From the NCBI GenBank assembly GCA_019454045.1, contig SKCR01015015.1, positions 105,966 to 169,965 of the forward strand: a DNA stretch of 64,000 bases. Direction: 5' to 3'. The stretch is from Zanthoxylum bungeanum (lineage: Eukaryota; Streptophyta; Magnoliopsida; Sapindales; Rutaceae). The translations under genes and the position numbers were made by a program. Positions within the stretch are counted from its first letter, which is position 1. Every line of letters starts with the position of its first letter. Below, piece by piece: positions 23,101 through 35,159 of the stretch. The notes beneath the pieces were generated by a model, which searched no databases, had not been told where the DNA came from, and was given only the letters and a program-made list of their open reading frames with translations.

Positions 23101-23437
23101 TTCGAGTTAGGTGCGCTAGACCCGATTTTTTCCTGTTTTGGTTTTTCGGATCCCCGTTTTTCCCAAAATGGAATATGGCATTTCATTAAAAATTTTTAAA
23201 AATACATCCACGTTAGATATCTACGGATTAGAACCACTTCCGTTGCGCGAGACACCTATCTGACCCTAGGGGTTCTACATCTGCCCCAACACTAGCTACT
23301 TTGGTTGAGGAAAAAAAATGACTTTTTTCTCTAAATAGTTTAGAGAATATTATGAGTTAGAGAAAGCTCACAGTCTGATTTTTGAGTGATGAGTCATAGC
23401 ACGGAAGACGGAGGGGGTGTCACAACAAATACACTCA

Positions 23438-23560
23438 CGGTAACACAGTGTAGTTCTTGGTAGTGTGCAATTTCGATTGTGCAGTTTCAATTGCGCAATT
23501 TTTCGATTATGCAATGTTATGATCGTAAATGTCATGGTTATGCAAGTGCAGTTTCGGTGG
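23438..23560 (+). repeat. Minisatellite of about 15-bp GTGCAATTTCGATT units
   Basis: Consecutive variants are visible: GTGCAATTTCGATT, GTGCAGTTTCAATT, GCGCAATTTTTCGATT, ATGCAATG, then looser copies GTGCAGTTTCGGTG and GTGCAATGG. The repeat decays to the right. Confidence 0.7.
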
Positions 23561-23699
23561 TGCAATGGCTATTTCGACAGTGAACAGTTCGGCAGTAGCA
23601 GTTGGTTAGGTTTTGTGTGTGATATATTTTCATGAATATTTTAATGGTTTTTTATTAAAATGATTTTAATGTTAAATTATAACAAAGGGCAACTAAAAC

Positions 23700-23937
23700 G
23701 ACACCTCATAGTTTCGTTTCCGTCGTACTTTAGTCAAGATTCCTGCCAGATATCATTTCTGTTATAGGGAATGACTTGGTGACATAAGACTTAGGATTTA
23801 GTTGCTCAAGTTCTATGTTCGAATTCATGATGTGCATTTCTTATAAGAGTCTGGGCAGTCGAGGGTTTTATCTGCTCCGCTTAAACCCGGATCAGGTAGT
23901 TCGGCAGCGGGATTTCCAACGTTTCCAAAAAAAAATG
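23700..23937 (+). mobile_element. Possible SINE or copia-leader fragment
   Basis: A pol III B-box-like ATGTTCGAATTC at 23815-23826 and an A run at its end (GGGATTTCCAACGTTTCC then A9) suggest a SINE. The same last 30 bases end the leader of element E at 59633-59663, which points instead to a retrotransposon leader. No convincing A box or target duplication is visible. Confidence 0.35.
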
Positions 23938-25178
23938 GCAATTTTGAGAAAAAAAAAGCAAAAATAATAGATGTGTTAATGATTCAGCAAACCTGCACAA
24001 ATAACAACACAAAAAAACAGGCAACAACTGCACTAATCGCTTAAATGAGCAACTGTTGCTAGCACTCTCAACATCTCAATATTCACATATCAAAAAGGAA
24101 AAAAATTCTTATACAGAATCGGCTGACAGGAAGGGCAATAAAACGCACCTCATGGTGTCGTTTCTCCTTTCACTTTACCAAAAATAGAACGTTATCGTGG
24201 TGCTATCCACAAACATGATTAAAAATCCAGATGTAGTTCATTACAAGTCGGTTTCAGAGTTCGGCACAGAAGCATGTGAGAGTAGGAAGTTCACGATAAA
24301 AGAAAAGGAATGAAGATGGTGATGGAAGGAGAAGATTCCTTGGTTGTTGGAGATGAAGAATACCAAATTGGTATTGTAGTTTAATATGAGAAATTAATTG
24401 GTTGTTCACTACATGAAGCCAATTTTTCTACTTGATCTTAGTGATCAACTTAAGAAGCTGGCAAAACACCCATCAACTCTTCTGATGCATTATGGAAACA
24501 TAAACATTAACAATGGTGACATTACTCTTCAGTCTTTATAGTGAACTGGTTTTTCTTTGATACCCATATAGTTTTAATGCACCATTCCTTTTGTTTTTAT
24601 CGTCTCAATTTCTAGTGAAGAAAGCCGTTTTATCATCTGATATGATCCAATTAGACATTTTTAATTTTTTTTAATGCCACAATATTGGATTTTTAAGTCC
24701 CCCAAAAACCTAAAAAAAACAGCATCATGAAGGAGCATTTTCCGTCACCAGTTATGTTAGGCATTTTCCATACAAATATGAGATCTGTCGCCAGCAAGGT
24801 TTTAACCAACGGCGCAGAAAAGATTATGGGACCGATTTCTGTTGCGACTTGCGAGCTGAGATGGGACAATATCGAAAGCACAAAAAAATTCTAACTCGAA
24901 ATCATGCACCAAGGCATATGCTTACTGCGGTTTAAAAAAAAAAAGATGATTTAAGAAAGAAAAACACGACACTTCAAATTTCTCTCTCTTAAAATACCCT
25001 TTCAGATTCTAACGACTCGACTCTCTTTTAAGAGAGCAAACCAAGAATTGAGCGAAAGAAAGAGAACACTGCAGCCTCTACGAAGTAGTGCCACCGAGTC
25101 TCACATTCACAAAAATAATTCTTATGCATGGTGAACAAGTTTGGCCAGCATAAATCATTAAAAAGAAACACGCTCTAT
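23938..25178 (-). other. 3' flank and probable 3' UTR of the Hsp110 gene
   Basis: No gene is seen. The stretch just below 25179 is probably 3' UTR. A GGGCAATAAAACGCACCTCAT segment at 24136-24156 echoes the one at 23687-23707. Confidence 0.4.
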
Positions 25179-28100
25179 TTATGCAGTAGCCTCAGACTTG
25201 TCAGTCTCCATTGGTTCCCTGGTAGTTGAGGGTGCCTCGCCAGCAGTGTTCTGAGCATTTTCATTCCGGGGGTTGGCATTGGCGTCCCCTGCATTAGGTT
25301 GAGGAGATTCACCTCCCTGAGGAGGTGGGCTTGCAGGTGTCTCGGGAGTTGCTGGTTTGGCTGGCTTTGGTTTTGTCATTATCGGCCTGCAAAACCTGGG
25401 AGGGGAAAAATTCACTTTTCAACACCTTAAGAACAATACATTGTCACTATGTCGATTTCTTTTATGAGTTTGAATGTTGGAAGTAAGAATTTTTGAAGCT
25501 AGAGCAAATTCAAGTTCCAATTATTATGGATAGAATAAAACTACTAAAGATATACCTATCCAGAGCTTCCGCCTTCCTCCTCACATCAGCTAACCGAAGT
25601 ACAGGAGCAGCATATTTAGGGAGAGTATCCTGCTGCTGCTTTTTCTCTCTCAGCCAGGCTTCAGCCTCAACGCACTCATTCAGAACCTACAATATATCAA
25701 GGTGTCAATTTTGCAACCACCATAGTAGACAGCGATAGAGAAAATGTTGCGAGGTATAGAAGAGGGGATGAAGGTAAAACAAACTATTACCTTCTGTTTA
25801 TCAGCCATGTCAATGTGATCGAATTTAGGATCACTAGACATAGCTGCCTCCCGGTAGCTGTTAATGCAATAAGCAAGTTGATCAATCACTGAACTCCTGT
25901 CTGTGAACTCCATGTAAAGCTCTTCAATGGGATCACCTTGCTGAAGTTGTCAAACCCACGTTACATGTGGTTCATATGCCACTTCCTTTTTAGCAGAATC
26001 AGAAGTACACATCAATTAAATAAAACATTACCATTTTGAGCTCCTCAAGCTTGGCTACATAAACACCTTTGGTTTCATCCTCACCATCCTCATACAACCA
26101 ATCTTCCGTTTCCTGAAGTTTGGTAGTGAACTGCTCCCTCTCCGAGTCGATCACAAATTCTTGATATTTGTCACAAAGCTGGAGACACAAGAAAAACATC
26201 AATTGAAGAAGAATAAGACTAAGGCTATCCTTTCATGGTAAGATATAATCAGCATTGTTTTTACCTTATTTCTCATGTCATAAACATAGGCCTCGACAGC
26301 ATTTTTCCTGTCTTTAGTTTCTTCCATAACTCGATCTTGCAAAGCCATTTCAAACTCCTTCTCCACAGCCTTTTGAACATCTACTGGTAGCATTACACCA
26401 TAAACAAACTCCGATACAGGAATATTTGTTTTCTTTACCTTTTTCTTTGGAGCCTGCAGACATAAGAACAGAATCTCCCAAATCATCAGAGTAAATAAAA
26501 CACAACGTTACTATAGCCATGTGCAAGAACAAATTCATACAGAGACATCCATCAAATGTGTAAGGCTGGAGGGTAGAGTAACTGTAACGGTAAGATAAAG
26601 AGAACATGAAACAGTGATGTGTATCTTGTATCAGATTATGCTAACTAAGCATTTGATGGTTTTTGGAATAGGTGAAGTAAGCGACCCTCCATATTATACA
26701 TATTAGCAATTGCTTATTCTTCCACACACACGTCCCATCCTTTCAATCAACTACATTACACATTCTACAACTACATCCAGACATCAGAGTCCCAACAAGC
26801 AAATGAGACAATTTATGCAATGGATACTTTCACTACAGGAAAGCAGAAAGTAACACGAATCATGCATGATTCATCATTACAAACAGGAACAAAAAAAACC
26901 AGGATTCAATGCAGTAAACACCAACCTTGTCAGTTTCCATTTGAGCAGGCTTGTCACCTGACTCGGGAACACCATTTTCAGCCCCTGGGGCATCAGCTGT
27001 ACCCTTGGCATCTTGCATATTTACATCAGTCCTGTCGGAACTATGAGCAGCATCATCACTGGAAGCCTCATCAGTTTCCATCTTAGCAGCTTCCTTTTCC
27101 AGCTCCGTCGTGACTGGAACTTCAACTTCTTCCTCCTCTAAGAGCTGAAGGCAGGTGTCAAAGCATTTATAAATCAGTGTTCTAAAACGCGCTAGGCGCT
27201 AGTCGGGCAGCGACCTAGCGCCTAGCACCTAGGGCGCATACGCGGGGCCTAGGAAATTAATCGGAAATAGAAAATTTTCATAATTAGGTTTAAGATTTGA
27301 TGTGATTTTGACAAATTAATCCAGGGAAATGTTGTTTGAGTAAAGGGTAAGATTTATAGAGAGTCAATTTGATGAGAAACTAACTAAAATTGAAGAAATT
27401 AGAATTTTCTTAAATTAGGGTTTATGCATCAAATTATGGATTTTTAAAATTGATGAGTTAGAGAATTTGTTTTGTAAAATTAAGATTAGGGTTAGGATTA
27501 GGGTGTAAAATTCGACCGGAAAACATCTTCAATTTCGAATTTGAGTCGGTCAACGGCGGTTGACCGCCTGTCAACGGTGGTCAATGGATGTTGACCGACG
27601 AATTTCACGGTCAAAATTTGCCGGAATGGGCAGAAAATGCCGCCCATTCTGGCGAGCGCCTGGCCTCAAAAGATTTGGGGCCAGGCGCGGCGGCCCGAGC
27701 CTAAACGCGCCGCCTAGGCGGCACATTTTAGAACAGTGTTATAAAAAAAAAAGACCACCTCTTGCAGTTAATTCAGAATGTTTTCATAAACTTACTGTTG
27801 CCGACTCAATAGATACAATCCCGTGCAAATCCAGACGTACTTTGACCTTCACTTTCGCTCGTTCACTTTTTGTAGATTGAAAAGGACCAATCTTCCAAAC
27901 AAAAAAAAATTACATAAATTGTTAATACAAAGAGAAGAAAATGAAATATGACAGCATTGGAACATAATTAGAGATAAACTACTACTCTGGCCTACTACTA
28001 ACCGTGTAAGTACTGATCTTGGTAGGTGCCTGCAGTTCACTCACATCAGCATATTGCACATCAACAGTGAATGTACCAGACCTGTAGAAAGTCAGGGCCT

Positions 28101-29512
28101 TCACGCTAGGTATAGGATTTCCCTTGGGGAAAACAATAGTGCTTTGCTGATTGTCTGCTGTTTCATTCTGAGCTTCTGGAGTAGAGCCTTTCCATGACAC
28201 AGAAATTGAGAATGGGAAACTCTCATTCACCTTCACATTTAAGTAGAGATAAAAACCACTATCGAACACTTTGATGCACAAACGGCATGTCAAACAAAAT
28301 AAAGCTCAATCTACAACCAATAATTTAGAGATAAATTTTCACCTGAAACTCTCGCACTTTGAATGTAGGACTAAGGATCGCACATTGTAAAGCACATCCT
28401 CTTGCCACACACTCACTTGCATTCATTGTACGCCTTGGCTCTTTCCCAAAGAACTCTGTGAGTATCTTTATTATTGCAGGTACACGAGATGCAGAACCAA
28501 CAACCTCAACCATGTGAATATTCTCAACTGAAAGCCCTGTTTCAGCAAGTGCTTTTTCCAAAGGCCTCTTTACGCGTTCCAAGATTGGAGCACTAATTTG
28601 TTCAAACTCATCCCTCTTAATGTAACCCCTCACATCTTTCTCGTCCATCAAGCATTCAATATTCAAAGGAGCCTCAGGATTAGCACTAAGAATCTTCTTA
28701 AGTTTCTCACAGGCAACCCTTAGCCTTAGGGAAGCCCTAGGATTTTGGTAAACATCAATCTTATATTCTTCCTTGAACTTGGCTGCAAAATACTGGAATA
28801 GAACTTCATCAAAATCTCTACCACCCAAAGATCGATCAAAGGAATGACCCAATATCTTAAGTTGACCCTTCTTGAAACTAGCTATGCAGACTTGCAAGCT
28901 TGAATGCCCAATGTCAACAAAGGCAACATTCAATTGATCGTTGTCTGGTAAATCTGTCTTATAAATACCATAAGCCAATGTTGTGGCCGTAGTTTCATGC
29001 ATCAAGCGAAGAGGATGTAATCCAGCAATCGTGGCTGCATCTAAAACAGCTCTTCTTTGGAGATCAGTGAAATAAACAGGAATCCCAATGCAGCAGTCCA
29101 CAACTGCTGCATTCAGATTCTTCTCTGCTATGCTTTTCAAATTTGAAAGCATCATACCCAAAAGTTGGGTTGGAGTAAATGCTCTTGTTTCACCCAAGTA
29201 ACATGCATGTACTAAAGGGTATCCATCAGGACCTTCAGTTACAGTAAAAGGCAATGACTTGAGATCCTTTTGCAACTCAGGATCAGAGAATTGGCGCCCA
29301 ATCAGCCGTTTTATCTGGGAGATAGCGTTTTTGGGGTTCATGGTATATGATGCAGCCCCTGCGGTCCCAATGAACCGCTGCTTGTCACCAAAGCACACAA
29401 TTGCTGGAGTCTCACGCTTCGATTCATCATTAAGCACAACATCAATACCTCTTTGCCTCGCAACAGCAACAATGCAGCTCTCATTACCCAAATCAAAACC
29501 GACCACGCTCAT
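25179..29512 (-). CDS. HSP70-15-like: Hsp110-class heat-shock protein (HSP70-15/HSP70-14-like)
   Basis: Nine coding exons on the minus strand with GT-AG introns: 28343-29512, 28003-28230, 27796-27891, 26926-27144, 26265-26453, 26032-26178, 25791-25940, 25556-25686, 25179-25395. They join in phase to 848 codons plus stop, close to the roughly 830 residues of Arabidopsis HSP70-14/15. Exon 1 (390 residues) is the whole nucleotide-binding domain: VGFDLGNESC at residues 4-13, the FVDIGHSSLQV phosphate loop and the VEVVGSASRVPAI segment. Next come the beta substrate-binding part (VNESFPFSISV), an acidic insert with METDEASSDD and METDK, and a helical C-terminus ending EPMETDKSEATA without EEVD, as in Hsp110. 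Such proteins act in the cytosol as nucleotide exchange factors for Hsp70 and as holdases. All exons are intact. The ATG at 29512 is preferred because MSVVGFDLG is the family start. Confidence 0.95.
27174..27738. mobile_element. Non-autonomous inverted-repeat transposon in intron of the Hsp110 gene
   Basis: A 565-bp insert with terminal inverted repeats CAGTGTTCTAAAA (left) and CACTGTTCTAAAA (right, reverse complement), each followed by GCGC-rich sequence with CTAGGCG motifs. Direct repeats TTATAAA flank it at 27167-27173 and 27739-27745. It lies wholly in the intron between the third and fourth coding exons (27145-27795) and leaves both splice sites intact. No transposase. Superfamily undecided; hAT or Mutator would fit the short direct repeat. 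Confidence 0.75.
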
Positions 29513-29557
29513 CTTCACCAATGATTATCCAAGTTATTATATTAAATAGGTCGGCTC

Positions 29558-30213
29558 CTGAAAAAGTAAACAGCAACTGCATCGGACAATAATAAATTGG
29601 ACTACAAATAATACACAACACAATACAAAACAAAACATATCTAAATTACATAATTGAAACGGGTGTATACATGCAAATTTACCCCCCAAAAAATCATTGG
29701 AGCAACACACCATAAAACATCTGAAACAAAATCAACTAATCTAAAGAACGTCAATAATGAGACCCATAGAAGCAGTGACTACTCGACTTAATTTCTTGTG
29801 CTACTTCAACAAATCAAATCACATGCACACAAAGTACCCAAAGGAGGTGATAAGAATCAGATTACAAGCATACTGTCAAATCACAGCCTAAATATGAATG
29901 AATAAAACTGACAAACTTGGCAGCAACAGCAACAAAAAACAGATTTTCAAAATTAATTCCAGACAACACATCATACCAATAAATAAATAAATAAAACAAT
30001 ACAACAGTGAACCTATAAATAGAAAAAAAAAAAAAAAAAAATAGATACAAACATAAGCTGAATCTATTTACTAACCTTAAAATCGACAATCAAGAGAGAA
30101 AATTTCTCACATACAATCCGAATCTAGACAAGTCACAGATCTACGAATTTTATAGAGAGAAAAACAAAAAGCTAAGTTCAAATCTAAAAGTTTACAGTAT
30201 GTGCGATCATACC
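29558..30213 (-). other. 5' UTR intron of the Hsp110 gene
   Basis: On the minus strand CTTGAG/GTATGATCGC (30213/30212) is a good donor, and TTTTTCAG/GAGCCGACC (29558/29557) a good acceptor, ahead of a short leader to the ATG at 29512. The first non-coding exon would run from about 30290 to 30214. The transcription start is not visible. Confidence 0.6.
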
Positions 30214-30344
30214 TCAAGGAGATTGATTGATGTTACCACTTTTGCTATTTTTGCCTTCGTTGCCGCGAGAAAACCAAAAACGTAAATAAAGCACGGGGAT
30301 TTTATTTTATTTACAGACGAGGGGGCGGGATTTCAGCATTTGTA

Positions 30345-30352
30345 GAAATTTC
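30345..30352 (-). promoter_or_regulatory. Possible heat-shock element
   Basis: GAAATTTC fits the two-unit GAAnnTTC core of a heat-shock element and lies roughly 60 bp upstream of the presumed first exon. Only two units are present, so binding would be weak; chance occurrence is possible in this AT-rich promoter. Confidence 0.35.
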
Positions 30353-30483
30353 CTTTTTAATTTTTAATTTATTATTTTTTTTTATATATTTTCTCTTAAT
30401 TTGTTGTTGGCTTGTTGCGGTCTAAATGGTCTCCTGGAGAAGTCCAGATACTACTTGTTCTGGAAAAATCTACTAGACTTGGG

Positions 30484-31248
30484 TAGGAGTGGGCAAAAAA
30501 ACCAACCGAACCGAACTAAACCGCAAACCGAACCAAATCAGATCGAATTTACGATTTTTTTCTAACGGTTCGGTTTGCGGTTCGGATTGGCCCACCCCAA
30601 ACGGTTTACGGTTCGGTTCAGATGCTAAACCGAACCGCACATGTTAAATCGAACCGTTATAATTAAAAAAATTATATATTTTTATAAAAAAAATTGCATT
30701 TTTCTTTTAATTTTACTTTATGTTTCTTTTATTAGTATGTATTTTATTCTTAATTTTTTTTGTTAATATATTTTTTTTGTTAATATTTTTAATCTTAAAT
30801 TTATTTGTTAATAATTTTATTCTTAAATTTTTTGTTTTATGGTTTATTCTTGAAAGTAAGCTGTTGGATTTGTCTCTTAATTAGAATGATGGTAGCATTA
30901 TTATTCGAGGTAATTTTTAAAATTACAAGAATTAATTGTGCCTCATTTTTCAATCCTTTATTGAGTGCATATGTTCTCTGGAGTCACAGCTTACACCGTA
31001 GCACTTCATACTATTTGTTCACTAGACTAGTTTTTTTTTCTTCACTTAAGTGGATGAATTTTTTTTAAGTAGAATAATCCGTAAACCGAACCGAATCAAT
31101 CCGTAAACCGCTGGTTTAAAAAATTTTCAATCCGAACCAAACCGTTATTTAATGGTTTGGTTTGAGAGGTAAAAAAACCGGACCGAAAAATATGGTTTGG
31201 TTCGGTTTTTAGCAAAAACCGAACCAAACCGAACCGCGCTACCCCTAA
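30484..31248. mobile_element. Non-autonomous hAT-like element with GGTTCGG repeats
   Basis: Ends TAGGAGTGGGC and (reverse complement) TAGGGGTAGCGC are near-inverted. Each is followed by clusters of AACCGAACCGAAC/GGTTCGGTTT. An 8-bp near-perfect duplication (G/A)ACTTGGG flanks it at 30476-30483 and 31248-31255, which fits hAT. The middle is AT-rich and non-coding. It begins about 200 bp upstream of the presumed Hsp110 transcription start. Confidence 0.72.
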
Positions 31249-31255
31249 ACTTGGG

Positions 31256-31782
31256 GACAGAGTGGCCGATTTTGAAAATTATTAATGGGCTCATAATGAG
31301 CCGGGCTTTTTAGTAAGTTCATATCATCTGTTAAATTGGTTTGAAATTTAAGAGAGGTATTTTTGCTAAGGTCACACGATTTTTATGTTTGTTTTGTACA
31401 AGGGAGTCGATTGGAAAAATAACAAAGAAGTGGAGTGGACATACAACCTTTCCCTTGTACAAAATAAACATCAAGAATGTTAGGATTATCACGAAAAGTG
31501 AGATTGTTGTGCCTTGCAACGGTTGTACTGTATCATAATAGAAAATATAAGTTTTAGTTTTGTAGTTACTTTTTTTATTAATTAAATCACTCTTCATCTA
31601 TTATTTATTTGGATATTTTTTGGGTATTCAAGACATTTAATATTAATTGGATGAAAAATGACTCAAAATTAATTGAGAATATTTAGCGACAATGATTAAA
31701 GCGTATATTTTCAAAACTATAGGAACTAAAGAATCATTATGGCAATCGACAGGATAGTTGGGTGTCATTTTCTCAAATTTAT
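31256..31782. other. Spacer without recognised gene
   Basis: AT-rich. Short open frames on both strands at 31331-31597 have no motif I recognise. Confidence 0.4.
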
Positions 31783-31791
31783 ATAATACAA

Positions 31792-32423
31792 GTAAATTAC
31801 TCCTCCCCTTCCCCTACCACTCCCCTCCCCTTGTCCCCATGCGGTTTTACCATAATACCGCTCCCTTTGTATGAAATCACTCCCCCAATTATTATACATA
31901 GCAAAAATTCTATATTTATATATATTAATTTAAAAATATTTATATACTAATTATAACTCCCTTGTCATTTTATTAATTATTTTTTTATTTTATTAATTAT
32001 TTTTTATTTTTGTTAATAAATATTACAAATTACGTATTTATTCATTTTTAATTTAATTAACACTACTTATGTATAAAAAAATATAATTTTACCAAATAAA
32101 ATTATTTTATAAAATAATTTTTTTGATAGTCTATTTTTAAAAAAATTAAATGAATAAATGAACACAAAATAAATAACAATAAAAATGAAATTTTTATTAT
32201 TTATTAAACAAATAAAAAAGAATATATATAAAGAGCAAAAAAATATAAATTTAAAAAATTTAAAAAATAAAAAATTTAATTAATAAAATAAAAAATATAT
32301 AAAATTGGGATATATTTGGTTTATTGGGGAATAAAATTTTTGACAAAGGGATGGGATATTTTAGGAAATTGATGGGAGACAATGGGTGGGGAATTGTCAG
32401 TGGGGGTGGGAAAATCACAGCTC
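31792..32423. mobile_element. Probable MITE flanked by a 9-bp direct repeat
   Basis: ATAATACAA occurs at 31783-31791 and 32424-32432, flanking 632 bp. The left inner end is CCCC-rich (ACTCCTCCCCTTCCCC) and the right inner end GGGG-rich (GGGGGTGGGAAAA), so the ends are loosely inverted. The middle is almost pure A/T. A 9-bp duplication fits a Mutator-like element. Confidence 0.5.
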
Positions 32424-32432
32424 ATAATACAA

Positions 32433-33640
32433 CTGTGTTATTACATCACCAATTCAACAACCTGATAATATCTTATCATGTGTGTTGAAATAGTAAAAAA
32501 TAACTAAATCAACGCAAACAAGATATCTTATCATGCGATTAAGGCCTTAAATTACTAGGTCCTTTAGTTATTGGAAAGCCCTGATCCGACCCGATATTAC
32601 AAACAATTAAAAAAACAGAATTCTTAATGCAAGAATTAGATTAGTTTATTTTTATTATTTGTTATATTATGAATTGTGGTTGTAAAATTATATATTTGCA
32701 GTTTAGACTTATTTATTATTAGTATTTTTTTATGTACTCGTGTTTTGTGATTTATTAATATTTTTTTAAGTTTGTTTAAGTTGTATTAGTATTACTTAAT
32801 ACTTTTGTAATGCTTTTTTTTTTTTTTAAAAAAAATTTAGAACTTATAATGTATTTTTACAAGGTGTGAATTTTGGAAAAAAAAAACATTTTTAGGATTT
32901 TTATGTCATTTTTTTTAAAATAATTCTATTTAATAAATAATTTCTTAAAAATTTAGGGTTGGGCTTGGCCCCAGTCCAATCTCGTATCAAGCGGACTAGG
33001 GCCCAACTAGCCCTCTCATAAATAGACAAGACTTTTGAGGACCTAAGCTTTAATATATTTTATGAGCTTGGGCCAAGGCTTGGCCAAAGCTCGAGCCGGC
33101 CTGACCTATTGCTAAGCCTACAATTAGATAGGGATAGAAATAGATTGAGTATGATATCAGGATGTCAATATTCATATTTGGTCCTATAATCAACGAGTAC
33201 GAAAATTATACTTGTATCCATCACAAAGGTATTAGGCCTTGTGGACTCCGTTCAATACTCATTCACATGAGATTTATATTTTTACTAATATAAAGATGTT
33301 AATATTGGGATTTATTTTGCAACAAAACCTTTATCACAAGAGCTTAGAATACAAATTATTGAATTATTCAGATGATTCAGAGTGCGTACCTGATTTAGAA
33401 TCCATAGATGCAGCATATACTTTCGACAGATCTATAGAATATTTGCACTTATGAGATCAACATTTGCTCCCCTCTTTTTAATGGTGAGAGATTTACTTTC
33501 TGTATTAAGCTTTCCTTATGTCTTTTTTTTTATGAAACCTTATGTTTTCTTTCTCTCACTCTTCTCTCTCTTTCTTTCTCACGCCAGTCTATGTAAAATG
33601 AGAAGCATTCATGCTTCATTTATATGCCATTAATTCAATA
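32433..33640. other. AT-rich spacer
   Basis: Long A/T runs. At 32950-33120 is a GGGCTTGG/GGCCCAAC-rich segment that resembles the end of a small repeat element. No gene is seen. Confidence 0.4.
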
Positions 33641-33656
33641 ATTGATGACGAGTTAT

Positions 33657-33711
33657 GTTGTTCATGTAAATGAACATAGCAATAATGTTCATTCATGTGA
33701 ACAACAATCAA
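33657..33711. repeat. Inverted repeat around TTGTTCATGTAAATGAACAT
   Basis: The left arm GTTGTTCATGTAAATGAACAT and the right arm, whose reverse complement is GTTGTTCACATGAATGAACAT, face each other across about 10 bases with three or four mismatches. It could form a hairpin about 55 bases long. No function is assigned. Confidence 0.6.
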
Positions 33712-33719
33712 GGGAGAAA

Positions 33720-34046
33720 GTACTAGAAATAATGCACAAGAGAGAGTTGTCTTTTCCAATCAAATCAAAGTAGATTATTGAGTAAGCTATTATAAGGGAG
33801 TGATGGTGAGACTTTAACTCACTAATTTATGGAGTGTAATGGGTTAACCCATCAAAAGCTCATAACATCTCCAACGCCCGCTTTAATTTCCACGCATCAA
33901 TTAATATAGTGTCCAGCTCACTTTATTAGATCAGACAATTGGGCGTCACAGTTTCTATTACAAAATCAATCATCTTAGCGCTTTATTAAAACCTATATCA
34001 CAATTAATAGAAGCCCACAATAATATTAGAATAAATTATTCTAACA
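33720..34046 (-). repeat. 3' LTR end of copia element F
   Basis: On the minus strand AAGTGAAAGAATGTTAGAATAA shows a polypurine tract joined to an LTR start TGTTAG at 34046. The other edge of the LTR is not clear; 33720 is a guess. Confidence 0.5.
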
Positions 34047-35159
34047 TTCTTTCACTTGGACAATATCAATTGTGAATGTTTTAATGTTAAGAATACTTCA
34101 TGAATCCAATATTGGTTCAGAAACAACTCTAGTATACTATTTCGTCCAATAAGATCATAGATATATAATCATGGCGATACCTACATTATAATGCATCATA
34201 GTCCCTTCCAAGGTCACGTATATCAAACAACCTTATCAATATTAACAAGATGTGATAAAGCAATAAGATACAATATCACTCACTTTATAATCTAAAATTT
34301 ATGTGTTATCTTCTCTTATCGGTCACCAATTTCTCTACTTTATGCAGCCCAGGCACGCATGAGAAATCAAGACTTAAATAATAAGCATATATGTATTTTA
34401 TTTCCTTATTATCTCGAGAAAAACTTCATGTGTTACAAGACATACCAACAAGACTCCTTAACTTTATGCCCCAAGCCAATACTTATGATTGACACACATC
34501 ATAAGACTTTACACAATGATATATCAAACAATAAATATTAATATCTTCCAATGAAAATGCACCTTTTATAACTAATCATTGTAAAATACACAAAATATAT
34601 ATACAAACGTATAAACAAAATAATATAGAGCAATGATGCCTCCCACTAACCTAGGGTATTAAAAGACTTTACCAAACCCATACAAGCAACATGCTTAGCA
34701 TAAATAATGGGTCGAAGACCTTTGGTCAATGGATTAGCAGTCATATCATCTGTACCGATATGCTCTACAATAATGTCACATTTCTTAATTAGCTCATTTA
34801 TTGTCAAGTATTTGACCCAGTGATATTTTTATTATTTTCCGCAAATAATACAGTTGAAAGATTATCACAATATAACTTTATAGGTCTAGAAATGGAGTCA
34901 ACAATTGACATTTCTGTAATGAGATTTCGTAGCTAAATAGCCTGTGACGCTACACTAAAACATGCTACAAACTCAGCCTCCATTGTGGAAGATGTTATTA
35001 ATATCTGCTTGACACTTTTTCCAAGATATAGTTCACCTGCTAGCATAAACACATATCTTGAGGTAGATTTCCTATCATCTGAACAACCAGTAAAGTCAGA
35101 GTCCGTATACCTTACTAGTTCAAGATTCTCTACCTTTCTGTATGTCAACATGTAATCTT

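Larger units (their letters stand above)
15259..23279 (+). mobile_element. Tat/Ogre-like Ty3/gypsy element, copy 1 (3' part)
   Basis: The sequence right of copia copy 1 starts abruptly inside a gypsy reverse transcriptase and continues through RNase H, a second RNase H-like domain and integrase, then a repeat array, polypurine tract and LTR. RT before integrase marks Ty3/gypsy. The second RNase H between the first one and integrase marks the Tat/Ogre group. Gag, protease, and the 5' LTR would lie left of the window, beyond the copia insertion. The LTR limit at 23279 is less certain than its start. Confidence 0.85.
19255..23279 (+). repeat. 3' LTR of Tat copy 1
   Basis: Starts TGTAGGCACT after the polypurine tract and matches, with many differences, the reverse complement of 38328-40196 up to about 22195. 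Homology to copy 2 seems to resume at about 23130-23200 (CCCCGTTTTT and TTTCATTAAAA blocks). The likely end is ...GGTTCTACA at 23279, which mirrors the TGTAG start. Between 22196 and about 23100 lies sequence absent from copy 2, part of it a fragment of LTR family A. The end point is an inference; the minimum LTR is 19255-22195. Confidence 0.7.

Noticed and set aside
22842..23189. Cysteine-rich open frames on both strands (114 and 88 codons)
   Set aside because: They arise from GCTGC/TGCATGC repeats, have no signal peptide or conserved pattern, and lie in repeat sequence.
26820..27086. Plus-strand 88-codon frame
   Set aside because: Antisense to the acidic exon of the Hsp110 gene.
27482..27506. 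Telomere-like TTAGGGTTAGGATTAGGG
   Set aside because: Only a few degenerate units inside an intronic transposon; plant telomeres are TTTAGGG arrays.
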